Positions 1-4,994 of a DNA stretch of 6,270 nt are shown here, in pieces. The translations under genes were made by a program, and so were the position numbers. How positions within the stretch are numbered: position 1 is the first letter of the stretch; every line of letters begins with the position of its first letter. The DNA lies in NCBI GenBank assembly GCA_030698935.1, contig JAUYLR010000037.1, forward strand, positions 1 through 6,270, given 5' to 3'. The notes under the pieces were generated by a model. It was not told the DNA's origin and searched no databases. It saw only the letters and a program-made list of their open reading frames with translations. This DNA comes from a bacterium. Its GTDB lineage: Bacteria > Patescibacteriota > Minisyncoccia > Phycocordibacterales > UBA2100.

Positions 1-131
1 AGGTCGCGGAATCGGAAAAAGTGGCGGACGCCGAAAAGATTGTATCTGACCTGCCTGCCGAAGCTTCAGCGCAGGCAGGAACAACAGAAGACAAACCGGC
101 GGAACCTGAAAAGGAAAAGGGCGCCGAGTAA
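1..131 (+). CDS. 3' end of an unidentified CDS with an acidic, low-complexity C-terminal tail (partial)
   Basis: An open frame enters from the left edge (first full codon at 3) and ends at a TAA at 129-131. The 42 visible residues are rich in Glu, Ala, Lys and Pro, with no hydrophobic core, so they look like a disordered C-terminal extension and not a folded domain. Tails like this occur on several ribosomal and envelope proteins of small-genome bacteria, but nothing here identifies the family. The gene converges on hppA and is followed, 13 bases after the stop, by a strong hairpin terminator, which supports the frame being a real gene end. No function is proposed. Confidence 0.6.
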   Translation, partial: VAESEKVADAEKIVSDLPAEASAQAGTTEDKPAEPEKEKGAE

Positions 132-144
132 TCAATCACCGATT

Positions 145-180
145 AACTAAAAGGGCTCGCATGCGCGAGCCCTTTTAGTT
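145..180. terminator. Bidirectional intrinsic terminator between convergent genes
   Basis: Two perfect 16-base arms (145-160 and 165-180) enclose the 4-base loop ATGC. The GC-rich core GGGCTCGC is flanked by an A-run on the left and a T-run on the right, so a transcript from either strand forms a hairpin followed by U-rich sequence. It lies between the stop of the plus-strand gene (131) and the stop of hppA on the minus strand (194), which is where a shared terminator is expected. Confidence 0.92.
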
Positions 181-193
181 ATCGCAATACGTC

Positions 194-2194
194 CTATGCC
201 AAGAAGCTCACTATCAACAGTGCCACAATATTCACCACCTTTATCATCGGGTTAATCGCGGGACCCGCTGTGTCTTTGTACGGGTCGCCGACCGTGTCGC
301 CGGTAACCGCCGCGGCGTGAGCGTGTCCTGCTTTCCCGCCGTGGTGCCCGTCTTCAATGTATTTCTTCGCGTTGTCCCACGCGGCGCCTCCCGATGTCAT
401 TGAAATCGCCACGAAAAGACCCGTAACGATGACGCCGACCAAGAGTCCGCCGAGTGCTTGAAGCCCCAATATCCACCACACCAAGACCGGCACGAGGACG
501 GGAAGAAGCGCGGGGACAATCATCAATTTTTGAGCGACAGCCGTGACAATTTCCACCGCAGTACCGTAGTCGGGCTTGGCTGTTCCCTCCATGATTCCGG
601 GGATTTCCTTGAACTGGCGCCGCACTTCTTCAACAACTGCATGCCCGGCCTTGCCGACGGCCGCCATTGCGAATGCGGAAAAGAGATACGGAAGCAATCC
701 TCCTATCAGAAGTCCCGCAAGTACAGATGGGTTGCTTAAATCAAACGTGAGAGCGCCGGATGCGAGGTTTGAAATTTCCTGCGTGTATGATGCGAACAAG
801 ACGGTCGCGGCGAGCCCCGCTGAAGCGATGGCGTATCCTTTCGTTACAGCTTTGGTCGTGTTGCCGACAGCGTCAAGCTGGTCTGTCACCGAGCGCACTT
901 CTGCCGAGAGGCCGGACATTTCCGCGATGCCTCCCGCGTTGTCGGTAATCGGTCCGAACGCGTCAATAGCGATGACAATGCCCGTAAGAGAGAGCATCGC
1001 CATGACGGCAATCGCGATGCCGTAAAGACCCGCGAAGTTATATGCGGCAAGAATGCTCGCGGTGATAAGGAGGACGGGAAGAGCGGTCGCCTCCATGGAG
1101 ACGCCGAGCCCCGTGATGATGTTCGTGCCGTGTCCCGTTGTAGAAGCTTTCGCGATTGCTTTCACCGGATTGTAATCCTTGCTCGTGTAGTAATCGGTGA
1201 TGACGAACATGCCGATGGTGACGGCAATGCCGATGAGCGCGCAGTAAAAAAGATTCAGCACGGTAAATGAGCCGTTGCCCGACATAATCAGGTTCGTGAG
1301 CGGATAGAACGCGGCCACAGAAAGCACGGAGGAGACGATGAGCCCGCGATATAAAACCCGCATGATGGCATCCTTCTTTCCGCCCCGTACGAAGAACGAC
1401 GCTATCACGCAGGCCAAGAGGCCGACGGCGCCGAGGGCGAGCGGAAACATAATCGCACCGGAAAAGTTGGGGAGAAGGAGCGAGCCGAGAAGCATGACAG
1501 CGACCGCGGAAACAACATACGTTTCAAAAAGGTCTGCCGCCATACCGGCCGTGTCGCCGACGTTGTCGCCGACGTTGTCGGCGATGACCGCAGGATTGCG
1601 CGGGTCGTCTTCAGGGATTCCGGCCTCAATTTTACCAACCAAATCAGCGCCGACATCGGCACCCTTTGTGAATATTCCTCCGCCAAGGCGCGCGAAAACC
1701 GAAATGAGCGATGCGCCGAACGCAAGGCCGACCATGGCTCCCAAGTCCCCCGTTACCCAGTAGAAAATAGTTACGGAAAGAAGCGCCAGAGCGGCGACTG
1801 TAAGGCCTGTTACCGAGCCCGCACGGAATGCCGCGCTCAAAGCGGCGGGAATTCCGGAACGGGCCGCCTCTGCCGTCCTGACATTTGCGCGGACAGCGAC
1901 CGCCATGCCGATATAGCCGGAAAGTGCGGACACGAACGCACCGATAAGAAATCCGGTAGCCGCAATCCACGTGATGAAGTATCCGAGCAAAAGAAAGAAG
2001 ATAACGGCGACAAGGGCGACGACTTTGTATTGCCGGACGAGATAGGCATTCGCGCCTTCTTTAATCGCATCGGCGATATCCGTCATTTTCTTGTTGCCGT
2101 CCGCAAGACTTAAGACCTGAACCGCAAGAAACCCGCTGAACGCGAGCGTCACCAAACCGGAAATAACCGTCCACAAGAAAATCGTTGACTGCAT
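194..2194 (-). CDS. hppA: Membrane-bound proton-pumping pyrophosphatase, K+-independent type
   Basis: The 666-residue product is a polytopic membrane protein of usual length for H+-translocating pyrophosphatases (V-type/HppA). It hydrolyses cytoplasmic pyrophosphate and moves protons across the membrane. Signature motifs are intact: DVGAD at 180-184 preceded by K177; the acidic substrate loop [20 protein letters not shown] at 195-214; membrane Glu224 in [21 protein letters not shown] at 413-427; and the C-terminal [11 protein letters not shown] (601-611) and [15 protein letters not shown] (631-645) Asp/Lys motifs. [10 protein letters not shown] (444-453) places Lys at 448 and Thr at 451, the pair that in this family replaces the K+ site (Ala in K+-dependent enzymes), so this should be a K+-independent H+ pump and not a Na+ pump. 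The ATG start has no Shine-Dalgarno; an AT-rich -10-like box directly precedes it. A His-rich stretch (617-626) is a small local feature. Identification is secure; ion specificity is inferred from these residues. Confidence 0.97.
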   Translation of the reverse strand: MQSTIFLWTVISGLVTLAFSGFLAVQVLSLADGNKKMTDIADAIKEGANAYLVRQYKVVALVAVIFFLLLGYFITWIAATGFLIGAFVSALSGYIGMAVAVRANVRTAEAARSGIPAALSAAFRAGSVTGLTVAALALLSVTIFYWVTGDLGAMVGLAFGASLISVFARLGGGIFTKGADVGADLVGKIEAGIPEDDPRNPAVIADNVGDNVGDTAGMAADLFETYVVSAVAVMLLGSLLLPNFSGAIMFPLALGAVGLLACVIASFFVRGGKKDAIMRVLYRGLIVSSVLSVAAFYPLTNLIMSGNGSFTVLNLFYCALIGIAVTIGMFVITDYYTSKDYNPVKAIAKASTTGHGTNIITGLGVSMEATALPVLLITASILAAYNFAGLYGIAIAVMAMLSLTGIVIAIDAFGPITDNAGGIAEMSGLSAEVRSVTDQLDAVGNTTKAVTKGYAIASAGLAATVLFASYTQEISNLASGALTFDLSNPSVLAGLLIGGLLPYLFSAFAMAAVGKAGHAVVEEVRRQFKEIPGIMEGTAKPDYGTAVEIVTAVAQKLMIVPALLPVLVPVLVWWILGLQALGGLLVGVIVTGLFVAISMTSGGAAWDNAKKYIEDGHHGGKAGHAHAAAVTGDTVGDPYKDTAGPAINPMIKVVNIVALLIVSFLA

Positions 2195-2219
2195 ACTATA
2201 TATAATAATTACGTAATTA
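2195..2219 (-). promoter_or_regulatory. Probable hppA promoter region with a 14-bp palindrome
   Basis: Reading toward hppA, a TATTAT (2207-2202) running into TATATA lies only 7 bases before the ATG, and no Shine-Dalgarno is present. This would give a leaderless or nearly leaderless mRNA. The perfect palindrome TAATTACGTAATTA (2206-2219) overlaps the upstream edge of the -10 and could be an operator. No good -35 hexamer is visible, so the call rests on AT content, position and the palindrome. Confidence 0.35.
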
Positions 2220-2271
2220 ATTAACCCGGATTTCGCGGAGTGTAATGCATTTCAGCCTGTTTGACAACACG

Positions 2272-2392
2272 CCGTCTACAGGCGAATCAGCAGACTTCGT
2301 GGCTTGGCCCGAATCAGCAGACCGTCTACAGGTGCCGATGTCTACCCCATCGGCCTTCGTGGCTTGGCCTGCCGACCATCAACCGGTCGGCC
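2272..2392. repeat. Mosaic of short direct repeats and 7/7 hairpins in the hppA / coiled-coil gene intergenic region
   Basis: This block fills much of the 316-base gene-free stretch 2195-2510. It is built from abutting modules: A = CCGTCTACAGG (2272-2282, 2322-2332), B = CGAATCAGCAGAC (2283-2295, 2310-2322), C = CTTCGTGGCTTGGCC (2295-2309, 2355-2369), and two hairpins with 7-bp stems and 7-base loops. H1 (2334-2354) has arms GCCGATG and CATCGGC; H2 (2371-2391) has arms GCCGACC and GGTCGGC. The order is A-B-C-B-A-H1-C-H2. A 64-codon open frame crosses the block but is explained by the repeats. A relative of A+H1 sits inside the gene at 3372-3770. The rest of the gap holds only the flanking promoter candidates. 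Confidence 0.8.
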
Positions 2393-2466
2393 ATTCGGAG
2401 ATGTGCACAGAGTGCCGGTTAAGATATGAACACCTTTGACGTACCCGGAATGCCCGTCTCATGGGG

Positions 2467-2472
2467 TATACT
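2467..2472 (+). promoter_or_regulatory. Possible -10 box for the coiled-coil protein gene
   Basis: TATACT matches the -10 consensus at 5 of 6 positions and would start transcription about 30 bases before the ATG at 2511. The nearest -35-like hexamer, TTGACG at 2436-2441, is 25 bases away, which is too far for a standard promoter. A small inverted repeat (CTTAC 2471-2475, GTAAG 2479-2483) overlaps the downstream edge. Weak call. Confidence 0.3.
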
Positions 2473-2510
2473 TACCACGTAAGATTACTTAATAAAACAA
2501 TACACATACC

Positions 2511-3347
2511 ATGCATAAGGCATCAACTATCGCACTCGCCGCAACGACCGCGCTTTTCGCGTTTTCCGGATTGGCATTTGCGGAAGAGACCATACAGCTG
2601 TCTGCCGAAACTCCGCGGCCTGCCGGCATTGCTCCGGCTCCCGCCCGCAATACTATAAAAACGATTCAAGCGAATCTAGAGGAGAAACGCGCCGAACTCA
2701 AAGATGCAGCCAAAGACGTGCGGAGTAATTTTAAGATTGAGGTGAAAGATGTGCGGACAAATACAAAGCAAGAGATGCGCGAGGCCACGTCCGCAATAGA
2801 GCGCCGTGCAATAGAGAAGAGTGCAATTGAGCAAAGAAAGGGATTGATAGAAACTCGCAAAGCAAGCTCAACGGAAATCAGAGACCAGAGGAAAGACGCC
2901 ATAGAGGCCCGCAAAGAAAAAGTTTCCGAAATCAGGGACCAGAAGAAGGAGCGGGCGCGCCAACACATCGGGAAAATCGAACAGCGATATGCAATCGTAA
3001 TCAGGCAATTTGATGGCCTCGTGGCACGCATTCAATCGCGCATTGATAAGATGACGGCAAACGGAATTGACACCGCCAACGTTGAGTCCGCCTTGGCGCT
3101 CGCCCAAACCGCGATTGCACAGGTGAAAACTGATGCGCAAGCACTTGCTGATTTAGTAAAACAGGTTAATTCGGGAGATGAGGCAAAGGCACTCCGTGCG
3201 CAGATTGAAGTTGCCGTCAGGACGGTAAACGGGAGCGTCAAAGCGGCGCATGAGGCGCTGGGAAAGGCCGGCAAGGCACTGATTGAAGGCGCACGGACTC
3301 AAAAATCAGATGCGCCGGAACCTTCCTCTTCAGGCACTCCAAATTAA
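2511..3347 (+). CDS. Secreted coiled-coil protein of unknown function
   Basis: The 278-residue product starts with a clear signal peptide: a basic MHK, a hydrophobic core at about 5-20, and a likely signal peptidase I site after A24 (AFA then EE). A Pro/Ala-rich linker (34-46) leads to a long, highly charged helical segment (about 50-165). It has 11-residue periodicity in places: KDVR begins at 68 and again at 79; IRDQ recurs at 123 and 141, 18 residues apart (11+7). A second, Ala-rich helical region (about 160-265) and a short Ser/Pro tail finish the protein. No enzymatic motif is visible. Proteins of this layout are familiar from Patescibacteria, but I know of no assigned role. Start choice: the signal peptide begins exactly at this ATG, although no Shine-Dalgarno precedes it. 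The gene lies 24 bases before a membrane protein gene, so a shared envelope role is plausible but unproven. Confidence 0.85.
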   Translation: MHKASTIALAATTALFAFSGLAFAEETIQLSAETPRPAGIAPAPARNTIKTIQANLEEKRAELKDAAKDVRSNFKIEVKDVRTNTKQEMREATSAIERRAIEKSAIEQRKGLIETRKASSTEIRDQRKDAIEARKEKVSEIRDQKKERARQHIGKIEQRYAIVIRQFDGLVARIQSRIDKMTANGIDTANVESALALAQTAIAQVKTDAQALADLVKQVNSGDEAKALRAQIEVAVRTVNGSVKAAHEALGKAGKALIEGARTQKSDAPEPSSSGTPN

Positions 3348-3350
3348 TGA

Positions 3351-3356
3351 TATAAT
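3351..3356 (+). promoter_or_regulatory. Consensus -10 box in the gap before the bitopic membrane protein gene
   Basis: A perfect TATAAT lies 3 bases after the stop of the upstream gene and 15 bases before the ATG at 3372. Transcription from it would start only about 9 bases before the start codon, giving a nearly leaderless mRNA, in keeping with the absence of a Shine-Dalgarno. No -35 hexamer is recognisable, so the gene may also be read through from upstream. Confidence 0.4.
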
Positions 3357-3371
3357 TTCTTCGTCAACTCT

Positions 3372-3770
3372 ATGAATGAATACAACCCGGTGAACCAAAC
3401 GAGCCAAACTCCGCCGGTACAGCCGGAAAAGCCGGTGACCCGTCCACAGGTGTCGATGCCCGACCCATCGACCCGCTCCGGAGCAGGTTCTATTATCGGC
3501 GCGATAATTATTATTCTTTTGCTTGCCGCCGGCGCCTTTTACTTCTGGGGAGCAAAGTTAAACGGGACAGATACTAATCCCCCGCCGCTTATTCTTGGAA
3601 ATGAAACTGCGGGTGCAGATGCTTCCAGTGATGTCGCTTCGGGACTCCCGCCCCAACAAACTTCTGACGACGAGGCGGCGATTAACGCCGATATCCAAGC
3701 GATGAACATTGACCAGTTGAATGCGCAGAATGATGCCAGCTTGCAAACATACGGAACGGACACGCAGTAG
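3372..3770 (+). CDS. Single-pass membrane protein with Pro-rich N-terminus, unknown function
   Basis: The 132-residue product has three parts. Residues 1-38 are hydrophilic and rich in Pro, Thr and Gln. Residues 40-59 form one strongly hydrophobic helix (IIGAIIIILLLAAGAF core), followed by a Lys. Residues 62-132 are acidic and rich in Asp, Ala, Gln and Asn. No cleavable signal is evident; the helix probably anchors the protein with one tail on each side of the membrane, and the orientation cannot be settled from sequence. No known domain is seen. The gene follows the secreted coiled-coil gene by 24 bases, so the two may form an envelope operon. Codons 24-34 are occupied by a hairpin related to the intergenic repeats at 2272-2392, so part of the Pro-rich tail may derive from a repeat insertion. 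The frame ends at TAG 3768-3770, just before a hairpin region. Confidence 0.8.
   Translation: MNEYNPVNQTSQTPPVQPEKPVTRPQVSMPDPSTRSGAGSIIGAIIIILLLAAGAFYFWGAKLNGTDTNPPPLILGNETAGADASSDVASGLPPQQTSDDEAAINADIQAMNIDQLNAQNDASLQTYGTDTQ
3440..3472 (+). repeat. Repeat-derived hairpin (H3) inside the membrane protein coding sequence
   Basis: CCGTCCACAGG (3440-3450) differs from intergenic module A by one base. It is followed by a T and a 7-bp stem with a 7-base loop: arms GTCGATG (3452-3458) and CATCGAC (3466-3472). Intergenic H1 has the same module order and stem geometry, with GCCGATG and CATCGGC arms. The one stem difference (C:G to T:A) changes both sides and keeps the pairing. It encodes residues 24-34 of the host protein. 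Confidence 0.7.
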
Positions 3771-3781
3771 AGGGACGCTCA

Positions 3782-3839
3782 AAGACCGCGTAATTTTTAA
3801 CGGAGGAATCACTCTAACCGCTAAAAATTACGCGGTCTT
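3782..3839. terminator. Long hairpin after the membrane protein gene, without a U-tract
   Basis: Arms of 22 bases (3782-3803 and 3818-3839) pair with a single A-C mismatch around a 14-base loop. The hairpin begins 11 bases after the stop codon at 3770. No T-run follows on either strand, so it is not a textbook terminator; it may block 3' exonucleases or act together with the true terminator at 3859-3889. The loop boundary carries GGAGG (3802-3806), but no start codon with a credible frame follows. Confidence 0.5.
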
Positions 3840-3853
3840 CTCGCTGAAGTTGG
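3840..3853. repeat. Copy 1 of a dispersed 14-base repeat
   Basis: CTCGCTGAAGTTGG occurs here and at 5039-5052. In both places it is followed by a similar A/T-rich stretch (AAAATAAAAAGC here, GAAAATTAAAATGC there) and then by a hairpin. Origin and function are unknown. Confidence 0.5.
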
Positions 3854-3858
3854 AAAAT

Positions 3859-3889
3859 AAAAAGCACGCGGCGGGTACGCGTGCTTTTT
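3859..3889. terminator. Bidirectional intrinsic terminator
   Basis: Perfect 12-bp arms (AAAAAGCACGCG at 3859-3870, CGCGTGCTTTTT at 3878-3889) enclose a 7-base loop. The plus-strand reading ends in TTTTT after a GC-rich stem; the minus-strand reading also ends in TTTTT, followed by ATTTT. It can end transcripts of the envelope pair (plus) and of the small membrane protein gene (minus, stop at 3936). Confidence 0.88.
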
Positions 3890-3907
3890 GAGGATGAAGA
3901 GGGATTA

Positions 3908-3925
3908 CGGGCAATCCAATGCCCG
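3908..3925. other. Small hairpin downstream of the small membrane protein gene
   Basis: CGGGCA (3908-3913) pairs with TGCCCG (3920-3925) around a 6-base loop, between the stop of the minus-strand small gene and its terminator. It could be part of that gene's 3' untranslated region. No T-run follows on either strand. Confidence 0.35.
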
Positions 3926-3935
3926 CGCTTCCTCA

Positions 3936-4055
3936 TTATTTTGGTTTCCCGCCGCGTGGGCCAAAAACTAGCGCGATTAAGAATGCCAGCCCAGCCACGG
4001 TCCCAGCCACAAAGTAGACCGTTATTAGTACATCCACTATTTCCCGGATTTCCAT
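3936..4055 (-). CDS. 39-residue single-helix small membrane protein, unknown function
   Basis: The frame runs from ATG (4055-4053) to TAA (3938-3936). The product begins MEIREIVDVL, continues with a hydrophobic helix at about residues 9-31 (ITVYFVAGTVAGLAFLIALV) and ends in a short basic tail, FGPRGGKPK. The charge pattern suggests an acidic N-terminus outside and a basic C-terminus inside, but this is only the positive-inside rule applied to a short peptide. Support for a real gene: AAGGAG lies 6 bases before the ATG, the best Shine-Dalgarno in the window; a TTGACA-N16-TATTAT promoter lies upstream on the same strand; and a terminator with a U-run follows. The gene is divergent from the GAF-RHH regulator and shares its promoter region, so it is a likely target of that regulator. 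I recognise no family. Confidence 0.72.
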   Translation of the reverse strand: MEIREIVDVLITVYFVAGTVAGLAFLIALVFGPRGGKPK

Positions 4056-4061
4056 TTCAAT

Positions 4062-4067
4062 CTCCTT
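4062..4067 (-). promoter_or_regulatory. Strong Shine-Dalgarno for the 39-residue membrane protein
   Basis: On the minus strand AAGGAG is followed by ATTGAA and then the ATG at 4055. Sequence and spacing are near ideal. It stands out because none of the other start codons in the window has a comparable site, and it decides this start. Confidence 0.8.
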
Positions 4068-4080
4068 TTTAAGTCAACGA

Positions 4081-4104
4081 TCTCTGGGGTGTCCCAGAGA
4101 CACC
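4081..4104. promoter_or_regulatory. Overlapping inverted repeats upstream of the regulator promoter
   Basis: Two alternative pairings share bases. TCTCTGGG (4081-4088) pairs with CCCAGAGA (4093-4100) around GTGT; GGTGTC (4088-4093) pairs with GACACC (4099-4104) around CCAGA. No T-run follows, so it is not a terminator. In DNA it lies just upstream of the plus-strand -35; in RNA from the minus promoter it would lie in the leader of the small membrane protein mRNA, 13 bases upstream of the Shine-Dalgarno. It could be an operator, an RNA switch, or both. Confidence 0.6.
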
Positions 4105-4124
4105 TTGACACTAGATGCGGTGTC
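4088..4124. promoter_or_regulatory. Cluster of GGTGTC/GACACC half-sites, candidate operator
   Basis: Four copies of a five- to six-base element occur within 37 bases: GGTGTC (4088-4093), GACACC (4099-4104), GACAC (4107-4111) and GGTGTC (4119-4124). They make two inverted pairs with 5- and 8-base gaps. The third overlaps the regulator's -35 box and the fourth lies in the -35/-10 spacer. Ribbon-helix-helix proteins bind short repeated sites as dimers or arrays, so autoregulation by the adjacent GAF-RHH protein is a natural reading. This is inference from arrangement. Confidence 0.5.
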
Positions 4125-4133
4125 TGATAGGAT
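4105..4133 (+). promoter_or_regulatory. Promoter of the GAF-RHH regulator gene
   Basis: A perfect -35 TTGACA (4105-4110), a 17-base spacer and TAGGAT (4128-4133) form a sigma-70-type promoter, with a start expected near 4140. The leader would be about 13 bases if translation begins at the ATG at 4153. The -35 box contains the TTG that an automatic caller would take as a start codon. Confidence 0.65.
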
Positions 4134-4159
4134 AATAACATTAGTCATAACGATGTCAA
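4132..4159 (-). promoter_or_regulatory. Divergent promoter of the small membrane protein gene
   Basis: On the minus strand TTGACA (4159-4154), a 16-base spacer and TATTAT (4137-4132) make a near-consensus promoter pointing at the 39-residue gene. Its -10 overlaps the -10 of the plus promoter face to face, and its -35 overlaps the regulator's probable start codon. Expected start is near 4125, giving a leader of roughly 70 bases that contains the inverted repeats at 4081-4104. The two promoters should compete for polymerase. Confidence 0.6.
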
Positions 4160-4923
4160 GTATGGTCTACGATTCCAAAACGCAGGAAGAAAATTTGTCC
4201 TTGGTTGAGAAAATCAATTCCGTTTTTCTTGGAACGCGGGATTTCAAAGTCCTGGCGGAACGGGCGGTGAATCTCATGACCGACCAGTTGAAGCATGAGG
4301 GAATAGTCAGTGCGACCATCTATCGCGTTCATCCCGAAGAAAAGGCAGTGTATGCGTATGCGTTTTCTTCAAGAACGTTTGATGCGGTTAATAAATTATT
4401 GCCCAAGAAATTAACCGAATTGCATGTGTCGATTGATGAGTCATCAAACCTTCTGGTCAAATCAATACTGAGGAGAGAAGAGCAAGAGGGTGATAGTCTC
4501 TATGATTTTGCAAAACCGGCTCTCAACGAAACTGTGGCTGGAACAATTCAACGCATGGTTGGCGCCCGGCATGGCATCGTCTATCCCCTCCGGCTCAAGC
4601 AAGGCAAGGTGGCGGGAGCGATTCTTTTTGGCGTTGAGGGAAAAGTGATTGAGGACCGGCAAAGAGTTATTCTTGAAGCGTTCCGCTCACAATTGGAACT
4701 TGCCTTTGAAAATGTGCTTGAATTTGAGCGCGTGGTTGAGCGTTATAAGAGAAGCGTTGCTAAAACATTTGAAAAGACGCACGAGGAAGACATCCCGACT
4801 GTTAGATTTACTTTGCGCATTACCCCAAAACAAAACAGTGTGCTCGATAAAATGGCCAAAGAAAAATCCGTGGACAAGGCCTCGTTCATCAGATCTTTGA
4901 TTGACAAAGCCGCCGAGGGCTAG
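4153..4923 (+). CDS. GAF-like sensor fused to a ribbon-helix-helix DNA-binding domain; predicted transcriptional regulator
   Basis: From ATG 4153 the product has 256 residues. About 15-190 resemble a GAF domain: an N-terminal helix (SLVEKINSVF), a strand IVSATIYRV (51-59), YAYAFSS (67-73), then GIVYPLRLKQGKVAGAILFGVEG (positions 141-163) and a long C-terminal helix (168-200) that probably dimerises. About 214-255 is a typical CopG/Arc-type ribbon-helix-helix: strand TVRFTLRI (216-223), with R218, T220 and R222 as likely base contacts, helix 1 (225-238), and helix 2 KASFIRSLIDKAAE (242-255). No kinase, receiver or membrane segment is present, so this would be a cytoplasmic one-component regulator with an unknown ligand. 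The frame is open back to TTG 4105, but that lies in the -35 box; ATG 4153 or ATG 4162 is preferred. There is no Shine-Dalgarno. GC content is clearly below that of hppA and tig. RHH is confident; the GAF call is by pattern. Confidence 0.82.
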   Translation: MSSMVYDSKTQEENLSLVEKINSVFLGTRDFKVLAERAVNLMTDQLKHEGIVSATIYRVHPEEKAVYAYAFSSRTFDAVNKLLPKKLTELHVSIDESSNLLVKSILRREEQEGDSLYDFAKPALNETVAGTIQRMVGARHGIVYPLRLKQGKVAGAILFGVEGKVIEDRQRVILEAFRSQLELAFENVLEFERVVERYKRSVAKTFEKTHEEDIPTVRFTLRITPKQNSVLDKMAKEKSVDKASFIRSLIDKAAEG

Positions 4924-4952
4924 GCGTGTAAGTTTAATGAGGTTCAATACTC

Positions 4953-4994
4953 TTGTGTACCTATGTTAACCGACCGGTTAACATAGGTACACAA
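4953..4994. repeat. 42-bp near-perfect palindrome (20-bp arms, 2-base centre)
   Basis: Arms 4953-4972 and 4975-4994 are exact reverse complements around AC. The element lies 29 bases after the regulator's stop. No T-run follows on either strand, so it is not a standard terminator. Its right arm can also pair differently: ACACAAA (4989-4995) with TTTGTGT (5003-5009), again a 7-bp stem with a 7-base loop, so two RNA folds exclude each other. It could be an mRNA 3' end, a protein-binding site or a mobile-element remnant. Confidence 0.75.

Noticed and set aside
576..1025. 149-codon plus-strand frame antisense to hppA
   Set aside because: Mirror of conserved hppA codons; high GC pyrophosphatase genes often give long antisense frames.
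2334..2391. tRNA or tRNA-like arms, because of stems with 7-base loops
   Set aside because: Stems are 7 bp, loops lack TTCRANY or anticodon features, and there is no acceptor stem or CCA context.
2272..2392. CRISPR array
   Set aside because: Only two copies of each module, no uniform repeat/spacer lengths and no cas genes.
2195..2392. Riboswitch upstream of hppA
   Set aside because: The likely hppA promoter is adjacent to the start codon, so the repeat block would not be in the mRNA leader; no known aptamer pattern was recognised.
2245..2439. 64-codon plus-strand frame in the repeat block
   Set aside because: Its length is explained by the repeats it crosses; its repeated FVAWP segments mirror module C, and it has no domain, signal or membrane segment.
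3881..4072. 63-codon plus-strand frame
   Set aside because: It begins within the terminator stem and runs antisense to the better supported 39-residue gene.
4105..4152. N-terminal extension of the regulator from TTG
   Set aside because: The sequence is a promoter (TTGACA-N17-TAGGAT), so it is not expected to be translated.
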